Both the position numbers and the translations under genes were made by a program. The notes beneath the pieces were generated by a model. That model made no database searches. It was not told the DNA's origin and worked only from the letters and a program-made list of their open reading frames with translations. 61,868 nucleotides of DNA, from NCBI RefSeq assembly GCF_022750545.1, contig NZ_PUIC01000015.1:1-61868 (forward strand), written 5' to 3'. Positions 1-11,984 of the stretch are shown here, in pieces (the stretch's first letter is position 1; each line of letters begins with the position of its first letter). The stretch is from Caulobacter sp. CCUG 60055. Lineage in GTDB: Bacteria > Pseudomonadota > Alphaproteobacteria > Caulobacterales > Caulobacteraceae.

Positions 1-396
1 TTCGCCGCCGCCCTGGCCGGCGCCCGCGTCATCGCCCGCGGCGAGACGGCGCTGTTCGTCCGCGACGCCGGCGAGACCGCGCGCGGCGGCCTGGCGCCCC
101 TGTCGGCGGCGGCCGGCGAGACGGCGGTCTGGGACGGCCGCTTCGAGATCGCGGCGCCGGAGGCCGTGCGCGTCGCCCCGCTCAAGGGGCTCGCCGCCCG
201 TCTGCCGCCGGCCGAGCGCGCGGCGCTGGCGGCTCTCCCGGCCGAGGCCCGTCCGGCCCTGCCGGCCTTCGCCGACCCCGCCGGCGGCGTCTCCTGTCCC
301 TTGCTGCGCCCCGGCGGCGGCGCGACGGTCCGGGCCCTGGCGGGCGAGCGGCTGCGGGCGGCCTGCGGGGCGATCGACCGTGAAGCGGCGGCGTAA
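1..396 (+). CDS. tilS: tRNA(Ile)-lysidine synthase, C-terminal part (start outside window)
   Basis: The frame is open from the first base and ends at a TAA at 394-396, giving the last 131 residues of a protein whose start lies to the left. The fragment has an AGET..VWDGRFEI pattern followed by an Ala/Pro-rich stretch. That is what I expect for the C-terminal substrate-binding region of TilS, the enzyme that converts the wobble C of tRNA-Ile(CAU) to lysidine. The order tilS-ftsH is common in Alphaproteobacteria and supports the call. The catalytic N-terminal PP-loop is not in the window, so the identification rests on a weakly conserved domain plus context. Confidence 0.65.
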   Translation, partial: FAAALAGARVIARGETALFVRDAGETARGGLAPLSAAAGETAVWDGRFEIAAPEAVRVAPLKGLAARLPPAERAALAALPAEARPALPAFADPAGGVSCPLLRPGGGATVRALAGERLRAACGAIDREAAA

Positions 397-529
397 CAAC
401 GCCGTGCGTGGCGAAAATTAACCCGGCGTCCTATGTTGTGTCGGAAAGATCTGTTGACGCGCCTTTCGGGCGGGGCTCTTCGCAGCCCGCTCCGCCGGGC
501 GGCGCGGCGAGGCTCAAAAGGCGAATTCT

Positions 530-2409
<1,880 letters not shown>

Positions 2410-2413
<4 letters not shown>

Positions 2414-3219
2414 GTTCGAAGCGCCCCAAGGTCATGGGGGTGGTCAATGTCACCCCCGACAGCTTTTCGGACGGCGGCCGCTTCCTCGACGAGGCGGCCG
2501 CCGTTTCGCATGCGCGCCGCCTGATCGCCGAGGGGGCCGATCTGCTCGACCTCGGTGGGGAGTCGACGCGGCCGGGCTCCGACCCGGTTTCCGAGGCCGA
2601 CGAGATCGCCCGGGTGGTCCCGGTGATCGCCGCCGTCCGCCGCGACAGCGCCATCCCCATCTCGGTCGACACCATGAAGCCGGCCGTGGCCCGCGCCGCC
2701 GTGGCGGCCGGCGCCGACATCTGGAACGACGTGACGGCGCTGCGCGGAGCGCCGGACGCCCTGGCGACCGCCGCCGAACTCGGCTGCGGCGTGGTGCTGA
2801 TGCACATGCAGGGCGAGCCGCGCACCATGCAGGACGCGCCACGTTACGGCGACGTGGTCGCCGAGGTGGCGGATTTCCTGGCCGAACGCGCCGGGGCGGC
2901 GATGGCCGCTGGCGTGGCGCGGGACAGGATCACCCTCGATCCGGGGATCGGCTTCGGCAAGACCCTGGCCCACAACCTCGCCCTGCTGGCCGGCCTCGAC
3001 CGCATCGTCGCCCTGGGTTTTCCAGTGCTGCTCGGCGTCAGCCGCAAGCGTTTCGTGCGCGAGCTCGACCCGACGGCGGTCGAGGCGGGCGACCGCCTCG
3101 GCGGCTCGCTGGCGGCGGCCCTGGCCGGCGCGCGGGCGGGCGTGGCCATGGTGAGGGTGCATGACGTGCGCGAGACGGTCCAGGCGCTGACGGTGTGGAG
3201 CGCCATCGATCGCAGCTGA
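2410..3219 (+). CDS. folP: Dihydropteroate synthase
   Basis: Condenses 6-hydroxymethyl-7,8-dihydropterin pyrophosphate with p-aminobenzoate in folate synthesis; cytoplasmic. The 269-aa product has both DHPS signatures: [11 protein letters not shown] at residues 13-23 and [10 protein letters not shown] at about 47-56. The C-terminal GVSRKRF loop that binds the substrates is also present. Translation starts at a GTG that shares four bases with the ftsH stop (GTGA), indicating translational coupling. In many relatives folP is followed by glmM; here thiD follows instead. folE, an earlier step of the same pathway, lies 17 kb away on the other strand. Confidence 0.96.
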
Positions 3220-3276
3220 CGGTCACGGCGGCGCCGAAAGTGGCTCGGCAAGCCGCCCCGCACGCGCTATCGCCAG

Positions 3277-4086
3277 ATGATGACTGCTGATCCCAAAGGC
3301 CGCGTCCTGATCATCGCCGGGTCCGATTCCGGCGGCGGGGCGGGCATCCAGGCCGACATCAAGACGGTGACCATGCTCGGCGGCCACGCCGCCACCGCGA
3401 TCACGGCGGTGACCGTGCAGAACACCCTCGGCGTCCACGGCGTGCATCCCATCCCGCCCGCGATCATCGCCGCCCAAGCGCGGGCGGTGCTGGAGGATAT
3501 CGGCGCCGACGCCATCAAGACCGGCATGCTGGGCGGGCTGGAGACGGTGGAGCTGGTCGCCGGCCTGCTCGACGAGGCGGCCGGGGTTCCGGCGGTGATC
3601 GATCCGGTGATGATCGCCAAGGGCGGCGCGCCGCTGCTGGACGAGGCGGCGATCTCGGCGGTCAAGACCCTGTTGATCCCGCGCGCGGCGCTGCTGACGC
3701 CGAACGCGCCCGAGGCCGAGGCGCTGACCGGCCTCGTCTGCGCCGCCACCGACGACCTGCGCCGCGCCGGCGAGGTCCTGCTCGGCCTGGGCGCCCGGGC
3801 GGTGCTGATGAAGGGCGGCCACGTGCCGGGCGAGACCGTGACCGACGTGCTGATGACGCCGGACGGCGAGACCACCTTCGAGGGGCCCAGGCTCGACACC
3901 CGCCACACCCACGGCACCGGCTGCACCCTGGCCAGCGCCTGCGCCGCGGGCCTCGCCCAGGGCCTGCCCCTGACGCAGGCGACGGCGCGCGCCTGGGCCT
4001 ATGTCGCCGAGGCCATGCGCCGCGCGCCCGGCCTGGGCGGCGGGCATGGGCCGCTGGATCACGGCTGGCCGCTGCGGGAGCGATAG
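3277..4086 (+). CDS. thiD: Hydroxymethylpyrimidine/phosphomethylpyrimidine kinase
   Basis: Phosphorylates HMP and then HMP-P to give HMP-PP for thiamine synthesis. The protein is 269 aa with a ribokinase-like fold: the N-terminal AGSDSGGGAGIQAD motif (14-27) binds substrate and the GTGC anion hole lies at 213-216 near the C-terminus. There are two consecutive ATG codons (3277 and 3280) and no strong ribosome binding site, so the start could be one codon later. It lies 57 bp after folP on the same strand. No other thi genes are in the window, so it probably acts in trans with a thiamine locus or in salvage. Confidence 0.93.
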   Translation: MMTADPKGRVLIIAGSDSGGGAGIQADIKTVTMLGGHAATAITAVTVQNTLGVHGVHPIPPAIIAAQARAVLEDIGADAIKTGMLGGLETVELVAGLLDEAAGVPAVIDPVMIAKGGAPLLDEAAISAVKTLLIPRAALLTPNAPEAEALTGLVCAATDDLRRAGEVLLGLGARAVLMKGGHVPGETVTDVLMTPDGETTFEGPRLDTRHTHGTGCTLASACAAGLAQGLPLTQATARAWAYVAEAMRRAPGLGGGHGPLDHGWPLRER

Positions 4087-4123
4087 CCGGGCGACGTCAT
4101 CAGCCTGTAGCGGAGAATGAAGG

Positions 4124-4702
4124 ATGAGCGAGGATCTGGAGGCGCGGCTGGCCGGGATCTTGCGGGCCAGCCCGACCCTGATGACGGTGCTGACCACGGT
4201 GCGCGACCTCGACCCGCCGGACTGGCGGATCTTTTCCGGCGCCGTCTACCAGACCGCCTGGAACGCCCTTACCGGCCGCGATCCCGACTATGGCGTCAAG
4301 GACTACGACCTCGGCTATTTCGACGACGCCGACACCTCTTACGAGGCCGAGGACGTGGTCATCCGGCGGGTCGCGGCGGCCTTCCCGCCGGGGCTCGCCG
4401 AGAAGGTGGAGGTCCGCAACCAGGCGCGGGTGGCGATCTGGTTCGAGTCTAGGTTCGGCGAGCCCTACGCGCCGCTGGCCCATACCGACGAGGCGCTCGG
4501 CCGCTTCGTCGCGCCGTGCTTCGCGGTGGGCGTCCGCCTGGAGAAGGACGACGCGCTGTCCATCGCCGCCCCGTTCGGCCTCGCCGACGTGTTCGACCTG
4601 ACGATCCGGCCCAATCCCAACCGGCCGCTGGCCAAGGGCTGGGACCGGGTGGTCGCCAGCGCCAGGGCGCGCTGGCCCGAACTGACCGTGGTCCAGGCCT
4701 GA
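4124..4702 (+). CDS. Nucleotidyltransferase-like protein (NTP_transf_6/DUF925 type)
   Basis: A 192-aa protein with the sequence KDYDL at residues 59-63 followed by GYFDD, matching the spaced acidic residues of the NTP_transf_6 (formerly DUF925) family. An N-terminal ILRASPTLM segment and a C-terminal RPNPNRP..KGWDR segment are also typical. The substrate is unknown; members of this family have not been assigned a reaction that I can name with confidence. It lies 37 bp after thiD and 18 bp before the PhzF-like gene, so these genes may form one transcript. Confidence 0.75.
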   Translation: MSEDLEARLAGILRASPTLMTVLTTVRDLDPPDWRIFSGAVYQTAWNALTGRDPDYGVKDYDLGYFDDADTSYEAEDVVIRRVAAAFPPGLAEKVEVRNQARVAIWFESRFGEPYAPLAHTDEALGRFVAPCFAVGVRLEKDDALSIAAPFGLADVFDLTIRPNPNRPLAKGWDRVVASARARWPELTVVQA

Positions 4703-4720
4703 TCGCCAGGGAGACCCGCC

Positions 4721-5542
4721 ATGCGGCAATGGACCGTCGACGCCTTCGCCTCCGTCCCGTTCAAGGGCAACCCCGCCTGCGTGGTCGCGCCGTTCGCCGC
4801 CTGGCCCGACGCGGCCTGGATGCAGGCCCTGGCCGCCGAGAACAACCAGGCCGAGACCGCCTTCCTGCTGACGACCGACGACCCGGCCCGCTTCGGCCTG
4901 CGCTGGTTCACCCCGGCCATCGAGGCGCCCCTGTGCGGCCACGCCACCCTGGCCGCCGCCCACGTGCTGTTCGCCGAGCTGGGGCTGGCGGCCGGCCGCG
5001 TGCGCTTCGACACCCTGGGCGGGGCGCTGAGCGTCGTCCGCGCCGGCGACGGCTACGAGATGGATTTCCCCGCCGACCCGCCGCGCCGGATCGCCGAGCC
5101 CGAGGGACTGGCCGCCGCCCTCGGGGCCCGGCCGGTCGAGGTCTGGGGCGCGGCCTATCTGGTCGCCCTGGTCGAGGACGAGGCCGCGGTGCGGGCCCTG
5201 CGCCCTGACCTCGGCGCCTTGGCCCGGATCGGGGAGGGCGCGGCCGAGCCCGGCAATGTCGTGGTCGCCGCGCCGGCGCGGCCGGGGGCGGCCTATGACG
5301 TGGTCAGCCGCTTCTTCGCGCCCGGCTCGGGCATTCCGGAGGACCCGACGACGGGGTCGGCCCACTGCATCCTGGCGCCGCTGTTCGCCGGGCGGCTCGG
5401 CCGGACCACGCTGCGGTTCCATCAGGCCTATCCCGGACGGGGCGGCGACCTGGAGTGCGAGGTTCGCGCCGACCGGACCCTGCTGCGCGGCCGCGCCGTC
5501 ACCGTCGCCGAGACGACCCTGCGCCTCCAGCCTCGGGCATGA
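4721..5542 (+). CDS. PhzF-family isomerase-like protein
   Basis: A 273-aa protein with the PhzF/DapF two-domain fold. It starts with the family pattern [17 protein letters not shown] and has Glu45 in NNQAET, which corresponds to the catalytic glutamate of PhzF. A second-domain [14 protein letters not shown] motif is typical of the family. Only a few members make phenazines; most act on unknown small molecules, and no other phenazine genes are nearby. A strong hairpin terminator follows immediately (5544-5576). The upstream neighbour on the same strand is the nucleotidyltransferase-like gene. Confidence 0.9.
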   Translation: MRQWTVDAFASVPFKGNPACVVAPFAAWPDAAWMQALAAENNQAETAFLLTTDDPARFGLRWFTPAIEAPLCGHATLAAAHVLFAELGLAAGRVRFDTLGGALSVVRAGDGYEMDFPADPPRRIAEPEGLAAALGARPVEVWGAAYLVALVEDEAAVRALRPDLGALARIGEGAAEPGNVVVAAPARPGAAYDVVSRFFAPGSGIPEDPTTGSAHCILAPLFAGRLGRTTLRFHQAYPGRGGDLECEVRADRTLLRGRAVTVAETTLRLQPRA

Positions 5543-5543
5543 C

Positions 5544-5576
5544 GAAGGGGCGGCCCGCCGGGGCCGCCCCTTCTTT
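5544..5576 (+). terminator. Rho-independent terminator after the PhzF-like gene
   Basis: A perfect 13-bp stem, GAAGGGGCGGCCC paired with GGGCCGCCCCTTC around a GCCG loop, begins two bases after the stop codon at 5542. It is followed by a short T run at 5574-5576. The T run is on the plus-strand side only, so it terminates the PhzF-side transcript. It also separates this transcript from the convergent small secreted-protein gene. Confidence 0.75.
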
Positions 5577-5592
5577 CCGCGCCGCGGGCGGA

Positions 5593-5970
5593 TCAGCGAT
5601 AGTACGGACCCGGACGGTAGTCGCCGTCGCGCTTTTCCCAGCGGATGCGCTGGCTCAGCGCCTCGTAGCGGCGGTCGAGGTCGGCGCGCCGCCAGCCGTT
5701 CATCCAGCCGTCGCGCATGTAGCGGTATTGCAGGGAGCGGATGTCGTTCAGTTCGGAACGCAGACGGCGGGCCTCCCAGCGGTTCAGCGATCCGTCGCGC
5801 TCGCCGCGGTCGATGCGCCAGGCCAGGCGGTCGGCGCGGTCGTAGTCCCAGCGGCCGCGATCGCCATAGTCGGCGCGGACGGGGCCGGGGTCCCAGGCCT
5901 GGGCGGCGGCGGGCAAGGCGGCGCCGGCGACGGCGGCGACGGCCAGGGCGGAGAGCAGGATCTTTTTCAT
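5593..5970 (-). CDS. Small secreted protein rich in Arg, Asp and Tyr
   Basis: A 125-aa protein starting MKKILLSALAVAAVAGAALPAAAQA, a clear Sec signal peptide with cleavage expected after about residue 25. The mature part is highly charged with repeated R/D/W/Y pairs (for example DRADRLAWRIDRGERDG) and predicted to be helical. It is a paralogue of the gene just upstream (5999-6343): both have a DxxIDRGERDG or DRRIDMGERNG segment and a C-terminal RADLDRR..LS.RI.WEKRD segment. I do not recognise a named domain. A periplasmic location is likely; function unknown. Confidence 0.7.
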   Translation of the reverse strand: MKKILLSALAVAAVAGAALPAAAQAWDPGPVRADYGDRGRWDYDRADRLAWRIDRGERDGSLNRWEARRLRSELNDIRSLQYRYMRDGWMNGWRRADLDRRYEALSQRIRWEKRDGDYRPGPYYR

Positions 5971-5998
5971 GGCTGGAATTCCCTTCTGCGGGTTCGGT

Positions 5999-6343
5999 TT
6001 AACGGTATCGGCTGGGGCGGCCGCGATCGGCGTCGCGCTTTTCCCAGTGGATGCGGGCGCTGAGCGCGTTGAAGCGGCGGTCGAGGTCGGCGCGTTCGGC
6101 CGGGGTCAGGCCCGGCCGGCTGGCGCGGTAACGGTCCTCCAGGCGGACCAGGCCGTGCAGGTCGATGCGCAGGGACCGGGCCTCGCGATGGGTCAGGCCG
6201 CCGTTGCGCTCGCCCATGTCGATACGGCGGTCGAGGTCGGCGACGCGCTGGCCGATCGGTCGCCACGGCTGGGCGTCGGCGATGGCGGGGACCGCGACGG
6301 CCAGGGTCGAGGCGGCGAGGATCGAGAGCGTCAGGCGCTTCAT
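5999..6343 (-). CDS. Small secreted protein, paralogue of the downstream gene
   Basis: A 114-aa protein. I place the start at the ATG whose first base is 6343 because it opens a good signal peptide (MKRLTLSILAASTLAVAVPA, Ala-rich cleavage region after it); a longer frame running to 6925 is an artefact of GC-rich DNA. The mature protein shares with its neighbour the pattern LDRRIDMGERNG...EARSLR and the C-terminal ERADLDRRFNALS.RIHWEKRD. The two genes are in the same direction with a 28-bp gap and are probably a tandem duplication and one transcript. Function unknown. Confidence 0.68.
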   Translation of the reverse strand: MKRLTLSILAASTLAVAVPAIADAQPWRPIGQRVADLDRRIDMGERNGGLTHREARSLRIDLHGLVRLEDRYRASRPGLTPAERADLDRRFNALSARIHWEKRDADRGRPSRYR

Positions 6344-6528
6344 GGCGTGTCCTTTCTCTAGCGGCGTCGCGGTGGCGGGGCCGGCGGCGTCATGGCGCAA
6401 GGAAAGCGGAAACGGCCTGAAGCCAGTCTGAGGGGAGCGTTGTCTCTCATTCAGCTTGCTGAACGCCGCCGGACGCAAAAATTTTGCTCGCGCGGGCGAA
6501 GCGTTCGTGTATATCCGGCGGCGGGCCA

Positions 6529-6567
6529 CACCCTCCCAACGGGGTGCTGCCCATCTGCAAGGATGGG
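6529..6567 (+). promoter_or_regulatory. Candidate serC-type leader RNA in front of serC
   Basis: Two consecutive hairpins lie immediately before serC: CACCC/GGGTG (6529-6533 with 6542-6546), then a perfect CCCATC/GATGGG stem (6550-6555 with 6562-6567) with a TGCAAG loop. The second stem contains the AAGGA that would serve as the ribosome binding site, so folding could hide it. A two-hairpin serC motif upstream of serC-serA in Alphaproteobacteria has been described by comparative genomics (Corbino and co-workers). Position, two-stem layout and the serC-serA order fit, but I am matching from memory. A possible TTGCTC...GTGTAT promoter lies at 6484-6512. Confidence 0.5.
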
Positions 6568-6575
6568 ATACATCG

Positions 6576-7751
6576 ATGAACCAGACTCCCGCTAAGCCGG
6601 CCATGCGCCCGGCTCGTCCCGAATTCTCGTCCGGCCCGTGCGCCAAGCGCCCTGGATGGGACCCCGGAAACCTACAGGGAGCGGTCGTCGGCCGTTCCCA
6701 CCGTTCCAAGCCCGGCAAGGCGCGCCTGAAAGAGGCGATCGACCGCACCCGCGAGGTCTTGGAAGTTCCCCCCGAATTCCTGATCGGCGTCGTGCCGGGT
6801 TCGGACACCGGCGCCGTCGAGATGGCGCTGTGGTCGCTGCTCGGCGCCCGGCCGGTGCAATTGCTCGCCTTCGAAAGCTTCGGCAAGGACTGGGTCACGG
6901 ACGTGACCAAGCAGCTCAAGCTCAAGGACGTCGAGGTGCTCGACGCGGCCTACGGCCACCTGCCGGACCTGGCCAAGGTGCGCAAGGACGCCGACCTGGT
7001 GTTCACCTGGAACGGCACCACCTCGGGCGTGCGCGTGCCGAACGCCGACTTCATCGCCGCCGACCGCGAAGGCTTGACCATCTGCGACGCCACCTCGGCG
7101 GCGTTCGCCCAGAAGCTGGACTGGGCCAAGCTCGACGTCGTCACCTTCTCCTGGCAGAAGGCCCTGGGCGGCGAAGGCGCGCACGGCGTGCTGATCCTGG
7201 GCCCGCGCGCGGTCGAACGGCTGGAAAACTATACGCCGGCCTGGCCGATGCCCAAGCTGTTCCGCATGACCAAGGGCGGCAAGGTCACCCTCGACCTGTT
7301 CGAGGGCGCGACCATCAACACCCCGTCGATGCTCTGCGTCGAGGACTGCCTGGACGCGCTGAAGTGGGCCTCGAACATCGGCGGCCTGGCCGGGATGCAG
7401 GGCCGCGCCGACGCCAATCTCGGCGTGCTGGAAGCCTGGGTCGAGAAGACCGCCTGGGTGGATTTCCTGCCGGTCGATCCGGCCACCCGCTCCAACACCT
7501 CGGTCTGCCTCAAGGTGGTCGACCCGCGCGTGGCCGCCCTGCCGGCCGACGCCCAGGCCGACTTCGCCAAGAGGCTGGCCTCGCTGCTGGAGAAGGAGGG
7601 CGCGGCCCTCGACATCGGCGCCTATCGCGACGCCCCTCCGGGCTTGCGCATCTGGTGCGGCGCCACCGTCGAGACGGCTGACGTCGAGGCCCTGACGCCG
7701 TGGCTCGACTGGGCCTTCGCGTCGGTCGCCGCCGAGCTGCTCGCCGCCTGA
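6576..7751 (+). CDS. serC: Phosphoserine aminotransferase
   Basis: PLP enzyme of the phosphorylated serine pathway that converts 3-phosphohydroxypyruvate to phosphoserine, and also acts in pyridoxal synthesis. 391 aa from the ATG at 6576; this start follows the candidate leader and gives the normal N-terminus of the alphaproteobacterial SerC type ([15 protein letters not shown]). The PLP lysine is K195 in [13 protein letters not shown]. The window also holds serA 112 bp downstream on the same strand, so the two probably form a serine operon. serB is not in the window. Confidence 0.96.
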   Translation: MNQTPAKPAMRPARPEFSSGPCAKRPGWDPGNLQGAVVGRSHRSKPGKARLKEAIDRTREVLEVPPEFLIGVVPGSDTGAVEMALWSLLGARPVQLLAFESFGKDWVTDVTKQLKLKDVEVLDAAYGHLPDLAKVRKDADLVFTWNGTTSGVRVPNADFIAADREGLTICDATSAAFAQKLDWAKLDVVTFSWQKALGGEGAHGVLILGPRAVERLENYTPAWPMPKLFRMTKGGKVTLDLFEGATINTPSMLCVEDCLDALKWASNIGGLAGMQGRADANLGVLEAWVEKTAWVDFLPVDPATRSNTSVCLKVVDPRVAALPADAQADFAKRLASLLEKEGAALDIGAYRDAPPGLRIWCGATVETADVEALTPWLDWAFASVAAELLAA

Positions 7752-7863
7752 ATCAAAAGCCGGTTCCTCGGCTGACCGCGCTCGCCGCCTTCGCAGGACG
7801 ACAGGCCGCGCAGCGCGCGAGGGGCCGCATCCGCCTTTCACGCCTTTCGCCAGGAGAAAACCC

Positions 7864-9441
7864 ATGGCTCCCCGCGTTCTCATCGCCGACAAGCTTTCCC
7901 CCGCCGCCATCGAGATCTTCACCGCCCGCGGCGTCCAGGCCGACGTCAAGACCGGCCTGTCCAAGGACGAGTTGCTGAAGATCATCGGCGACTATGACGG
8001 CCTGGCCGTCCGCTCGGCCACCAAGGCCGACAAGGACGTCATCGCCGCCGCCAAGACCCTCAAGGTCATCGGCCGCGCCGGCATCGGCGTCGACAATGTC
8101 GACATCCCCGCCGCCACCGCCGCCGGCGTCGTGGTCATGAACACCCCGTTCGGCAATTCGATCACCACCGCCGAGCACGCCATCGCCATGATGTTCGCCC
8201 TGGCGCGCCAGCTGCCCGCCGCCGACGCCTCGACCCAGGCCGGCAAGTGGGAGAAGAACCGCTTCATGGGGGTCGAGCTGTTCGGCAAGACCCTCGGCCT
8301 GATCGGCGCCGGCAACATCGGCGGCATCGTCGCCGACCGCGCCAACGGCCTGAAGATGAAGGTCATCGCCTACGATCCGTTCCTGTCGCCGGAACGCGCC
8401 GTCGAGATCGGCGTCGAGAAGGTCGAGCTGGAGGACCTGCTGGCCCGCGCCGAGGTCATCACCCTGCACACGCCGCTGACCGACAAGACCCGCAACATCC
8501 TCAGCCGCGAGAACCTGGCCAAGACCCGGAAGGGCGTGCTGATCGTCAACTGCGCCCGCGGCGGGCTGGTCGACGAGGTCGCCCTGCGCGAGCTGCTCGA
8601 TTCGGGCCATGTCGGCGGCGCCGGCTTCGACGTCTTCGTCGAGGAGCCGGCCAAGGCCAATCCGCTGTTCGGTTCGGACAAGGTGGTGGCCACGCCGCAC
8701 CTGGGCGCCTCGACCGTCGAGGCCCAAGAGAACGTCGCCCTGCAGGTCGCCGAGCAGATGAGCGACTACTTGCTGACCGGCGCGGTCTCCAACGCCCTCA
8801 ACAGCCCGTCGATCACCGCCGACGAGGCGCCGAAGCTGAAGCCCTTCGTCGCCCTGGCCGAAAAGCTGGGCGCCCTGGCCGGCCAGATGGTCGATGTCGG
8901 CCTCAAGAGCATCGACATCGCCTATGAGGGCGACGTCGCCGGCCTGAACGTCAAGCCGATGACCGCGGCCGCCCTGGCCGGCGTGCTGCGGCCGATGCTG
9001 GCCGAGATCAACATGGTCTCGGCGCCGGCGGTGGCCAAGGAGCGCGGCATCACCCTGTCGGAAAGCCGCCAGGAGCAGAGCCCGGTCTACGACAACCTGA
9101 TGCGCATCACCGTCACCACCCAGCTCGGCAAGCGCGCCTTCGCCGGCACGCTGGTCGGCGGCTCGCCGCGGGTGGTCGAGGTCAAGGGCATGGAGCTGGA
9201 TGCGCCGTTCGCCACGGCCATGCTCTACGTCAACAACCTCGACAAGCCCGGCTTCATCGGCGCGCTCGGCATCCTGCTGGCCGAGGCCGGGGTCAACATC
9301 GCCACCTTCAACCTCGGGCGCACCGCCGCCGGCGAGGACGCCATCGCCCTGGTCGGCGTCGACCAGGCCCCGGACGAGGCCCTGCTGGCCAAGGTGCAGG
9401 CCCTGCCGCACGTCAAGGAGGCGCGCAGCCTGACCTTCTGA
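7864..9441 (+). CDS. serA: D-3-phosphoglycerate dehydrogenase
   Basis: First enzyme of serine synthesis, oxidising 3-phosphoglycerate with NAD. The 525-aa length is that of the long form with an intervening ASB domain and a C-terminal ACT domain. The Rossmann motif GAGNIG is at 148-153, the active-site Arg at R232 in NCARGG and the catalytic His at H279 in PHLGAS. The ACT region begins near residue 452 (LYVNNLDKPGFIG) and probably gives serine feedback inhibition. It lies after serC on the same strand. A GC-rich hairpin follows at 9449. Confidence 0.97.
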   Translation: MAPRVLIADKLSPAAIEIFTARGVQADVKTGLSKDELLKIIGDYDGLAVRSATKADKDVIAAAKTLKVIGRAGIGVDNVDIPAATAAGVVVMNTPFGNSITTAEHAIAMMFALARQLPAADASTQAGKWEKNRFMGVELFGKTLGLIGAGNIGGIVADRANGLKMKVIAYDPFLSPERAVEIGVEKVELEDLLARAEVITLHTPLTDKTRNILSRENLAKTRKGVLIVNCARGGLVDEVALRELLDSGHVGGAGFDVFVEEPAKANPLFGSDKVVATPHLGASTVEAQENVALQVAEQMSDYLLTGAVSNALNSPSITADEAPKLKPFVALAEKLGALAGQMVDVGLKSIDIAYEGDVAGLNVKPMTAAALAGVLRPMLAEINMVSAPAVAKERGITLSESRQEQSPVYDNLMRITVTTQLGKRAFAGTLVGGSPRVVEVKGMELDAPFATAMLYVNNLDKPGFIGALGILLAEAGVNIATFNLGRTAAGEDAIALVGVDQAPDEALLAKVQALPHVKEARSLTF

Positions 9442-9448
9442 TCCGGCT

Positions 9449-9480
9449 CCGCCGCCGGCCGTTCGTGCGGCTGGCGGCGG
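9449..9480 (+). terminator. GC-rich hairpin after serA
   Basis: A 13-bp stem (CCGCCGCCGGCCG with CGGCTGGCGGCGG, one G-U pair) around a TTCGTG loop, beginning eight bases after the serA stop. There is no T run after it, so it may act as a weak terminator, a transcript-end stabiliser or a Rho-linked site. It sits in the 192-bp gap between serA and purA. Confidence 0.4.
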
Positions 9481-9633
9481 CGTTCCGCGCGAAACACTAC
9501 AAATCCCCGACGCGATCCTATAAAGGTCCTGCGCCGCCGCCTTCGTCGCGGCGCGATCGCATTGCACGTCCCGCCGCCGAGTCCTGTCGAAGGGCGAACG
9601 GGATCTACCTGGGCAGGCGAGGAGTGCTATCCA

Positions 9634-10923
<1,290 letters not shown>

Positions 10924-11045
10924 TCCCGGCGGCGATCCCGCGGGCCCGGCGCGCCGGGTCTGGCGGGATCGCGCGTCAAGGCGGTGTTTACCCGATCCGT
11001 GCCTAATTCGGGGGACATACCCGAAGCTCCCCCGAAGAGAAGGCC

Positions 11046-11867
11046 GTGCTCACCGCAAGCTCCAGCGACCAGCGAAAGATCGTCCGCGCGCTCGACCGCG
11101 TGCTGGTGGTCGACCCCGCGCCGGCCGCCAGCCGGCTGTTGAGCGACCTGCTCAACCATCTGGGCGCGCGCGCCATCACGGTCGAACCGAACATGCGCCG
11201 CGCGCTCGAGGCGGCGCGCGCCGAGAACCCCAGCATCATCTTCACCGAGTTCGCGGGCCAGGCGTTCGACGGCCTGGAGCTGACGCGGATGATCCGCCGC
11301 AGCGAGATGGCCTGCCGCCAGGCGCCGGTGATCATGGTCACCAGCGAGGCCACCGCCGTCGCCATCGTCGGCGCCCGCGACGCCGGCGTGCACGAATTCC
11401 TGCGCAAGCCCTACACCATCAAGGACCTGACCAAGCGCGTCGAGGCGGTGGCCCTGCGCTCGCGCGACTGGGTCGAGGCGGTGCAGTACATCGGCCCCGA
11501 CCGGCGGCGGTTCAATTCGGCCGACTACAAGGGGCCGCGCAAGCGCAAGAGCGACGCCGAGGCCACGCCCGAGGCGGCCAAGATCAACCAGGCCCTGCGC
11601 ATCCTCAAGTCGGCGATCCTGGCCATCGACAGCGACCCGCGTCAGGCGCTGCGGGCCATCCACGCCCAGTCGGTCGAACTGGCGCGGGCGTCGGCGGCGA
11701 CCGGCGACATGAAGCTCGCCGTCGCGGCGGGCGCGTTGCAGCGCTGCCTGGCCAAGGCGGTGGAGACCGGCGCGGCCGTGCCTCGGGGCGACCTGGAGCT
11801 CTGCGTCCGCGACCTCGTCGCGTTCCTGCCGCCGGACGCCGAGGGCAAGGCCCGCACGGCGGCCTAG
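11046..11867 (+). CDS. Receiver-domain protein with Glu at the phospho-acceptor position
   Basis: A 273-aa protein from a GTG preceded by GAAGAGAAGG. Residues about 17-135 read as a CheY-like receiver: VLVVDP at the start, the switch Ser/Thr in MVTSEA and the conserved Lys in FLRKPY. At the position of the phospho-accepting Asp the sequence is IIFTEFAG, with Glu68 (GAG at 11247) instead of Asp, and the usual acidic pair at the N-terminus is reduced to one Asp. The C-terminal half is helical with no DNA-binding or output domain I recognise. It may be a constitutive, phosphorylation-independent partner. No kinase gene is adjacent. Confidence 0.8.
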   Translation: MLTASSSDQRKIVRALDRVLVVDPAPAASRLLSDLLNHLGARAITVEPNMRRALEAARAENPSIIFTEFAGQAFDGLELTRMIRRSEMACRQAPVIMVTSEATAVAIVGARDAGVHEFLRKPYTIKDLTKRVEAVALRSRDWVEAVQYIGPDRRRFNSADYKGPRKRKSDAEATPEAAKINQALRILKSAILAIDSDPRQALRAIHAQSVELARASAATGDMKLAVAAGALQRCLAKAVETGAAVPRGDLELCVRDLVAFLPPDAEGKARTAA

Positions 11868-11984
11868 CCTGGCGCGTCGCCGGCCGGCCGCGCGTTGCAT
11901 TCCGTTGAAAACGGCTCATTGTTTCTCGCCCGGCCGGCCAAGACCGTCGCCCCGACGCGGTCCCCGGCCCGGTGGAGGGAAACC

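Noticed and set aside
6344-6925. N-terminal extension of the small secreted protein gene on the minus strand
   Set aside because: It would run over the start of serC and would bury the signal peptide, which begins at 6343.
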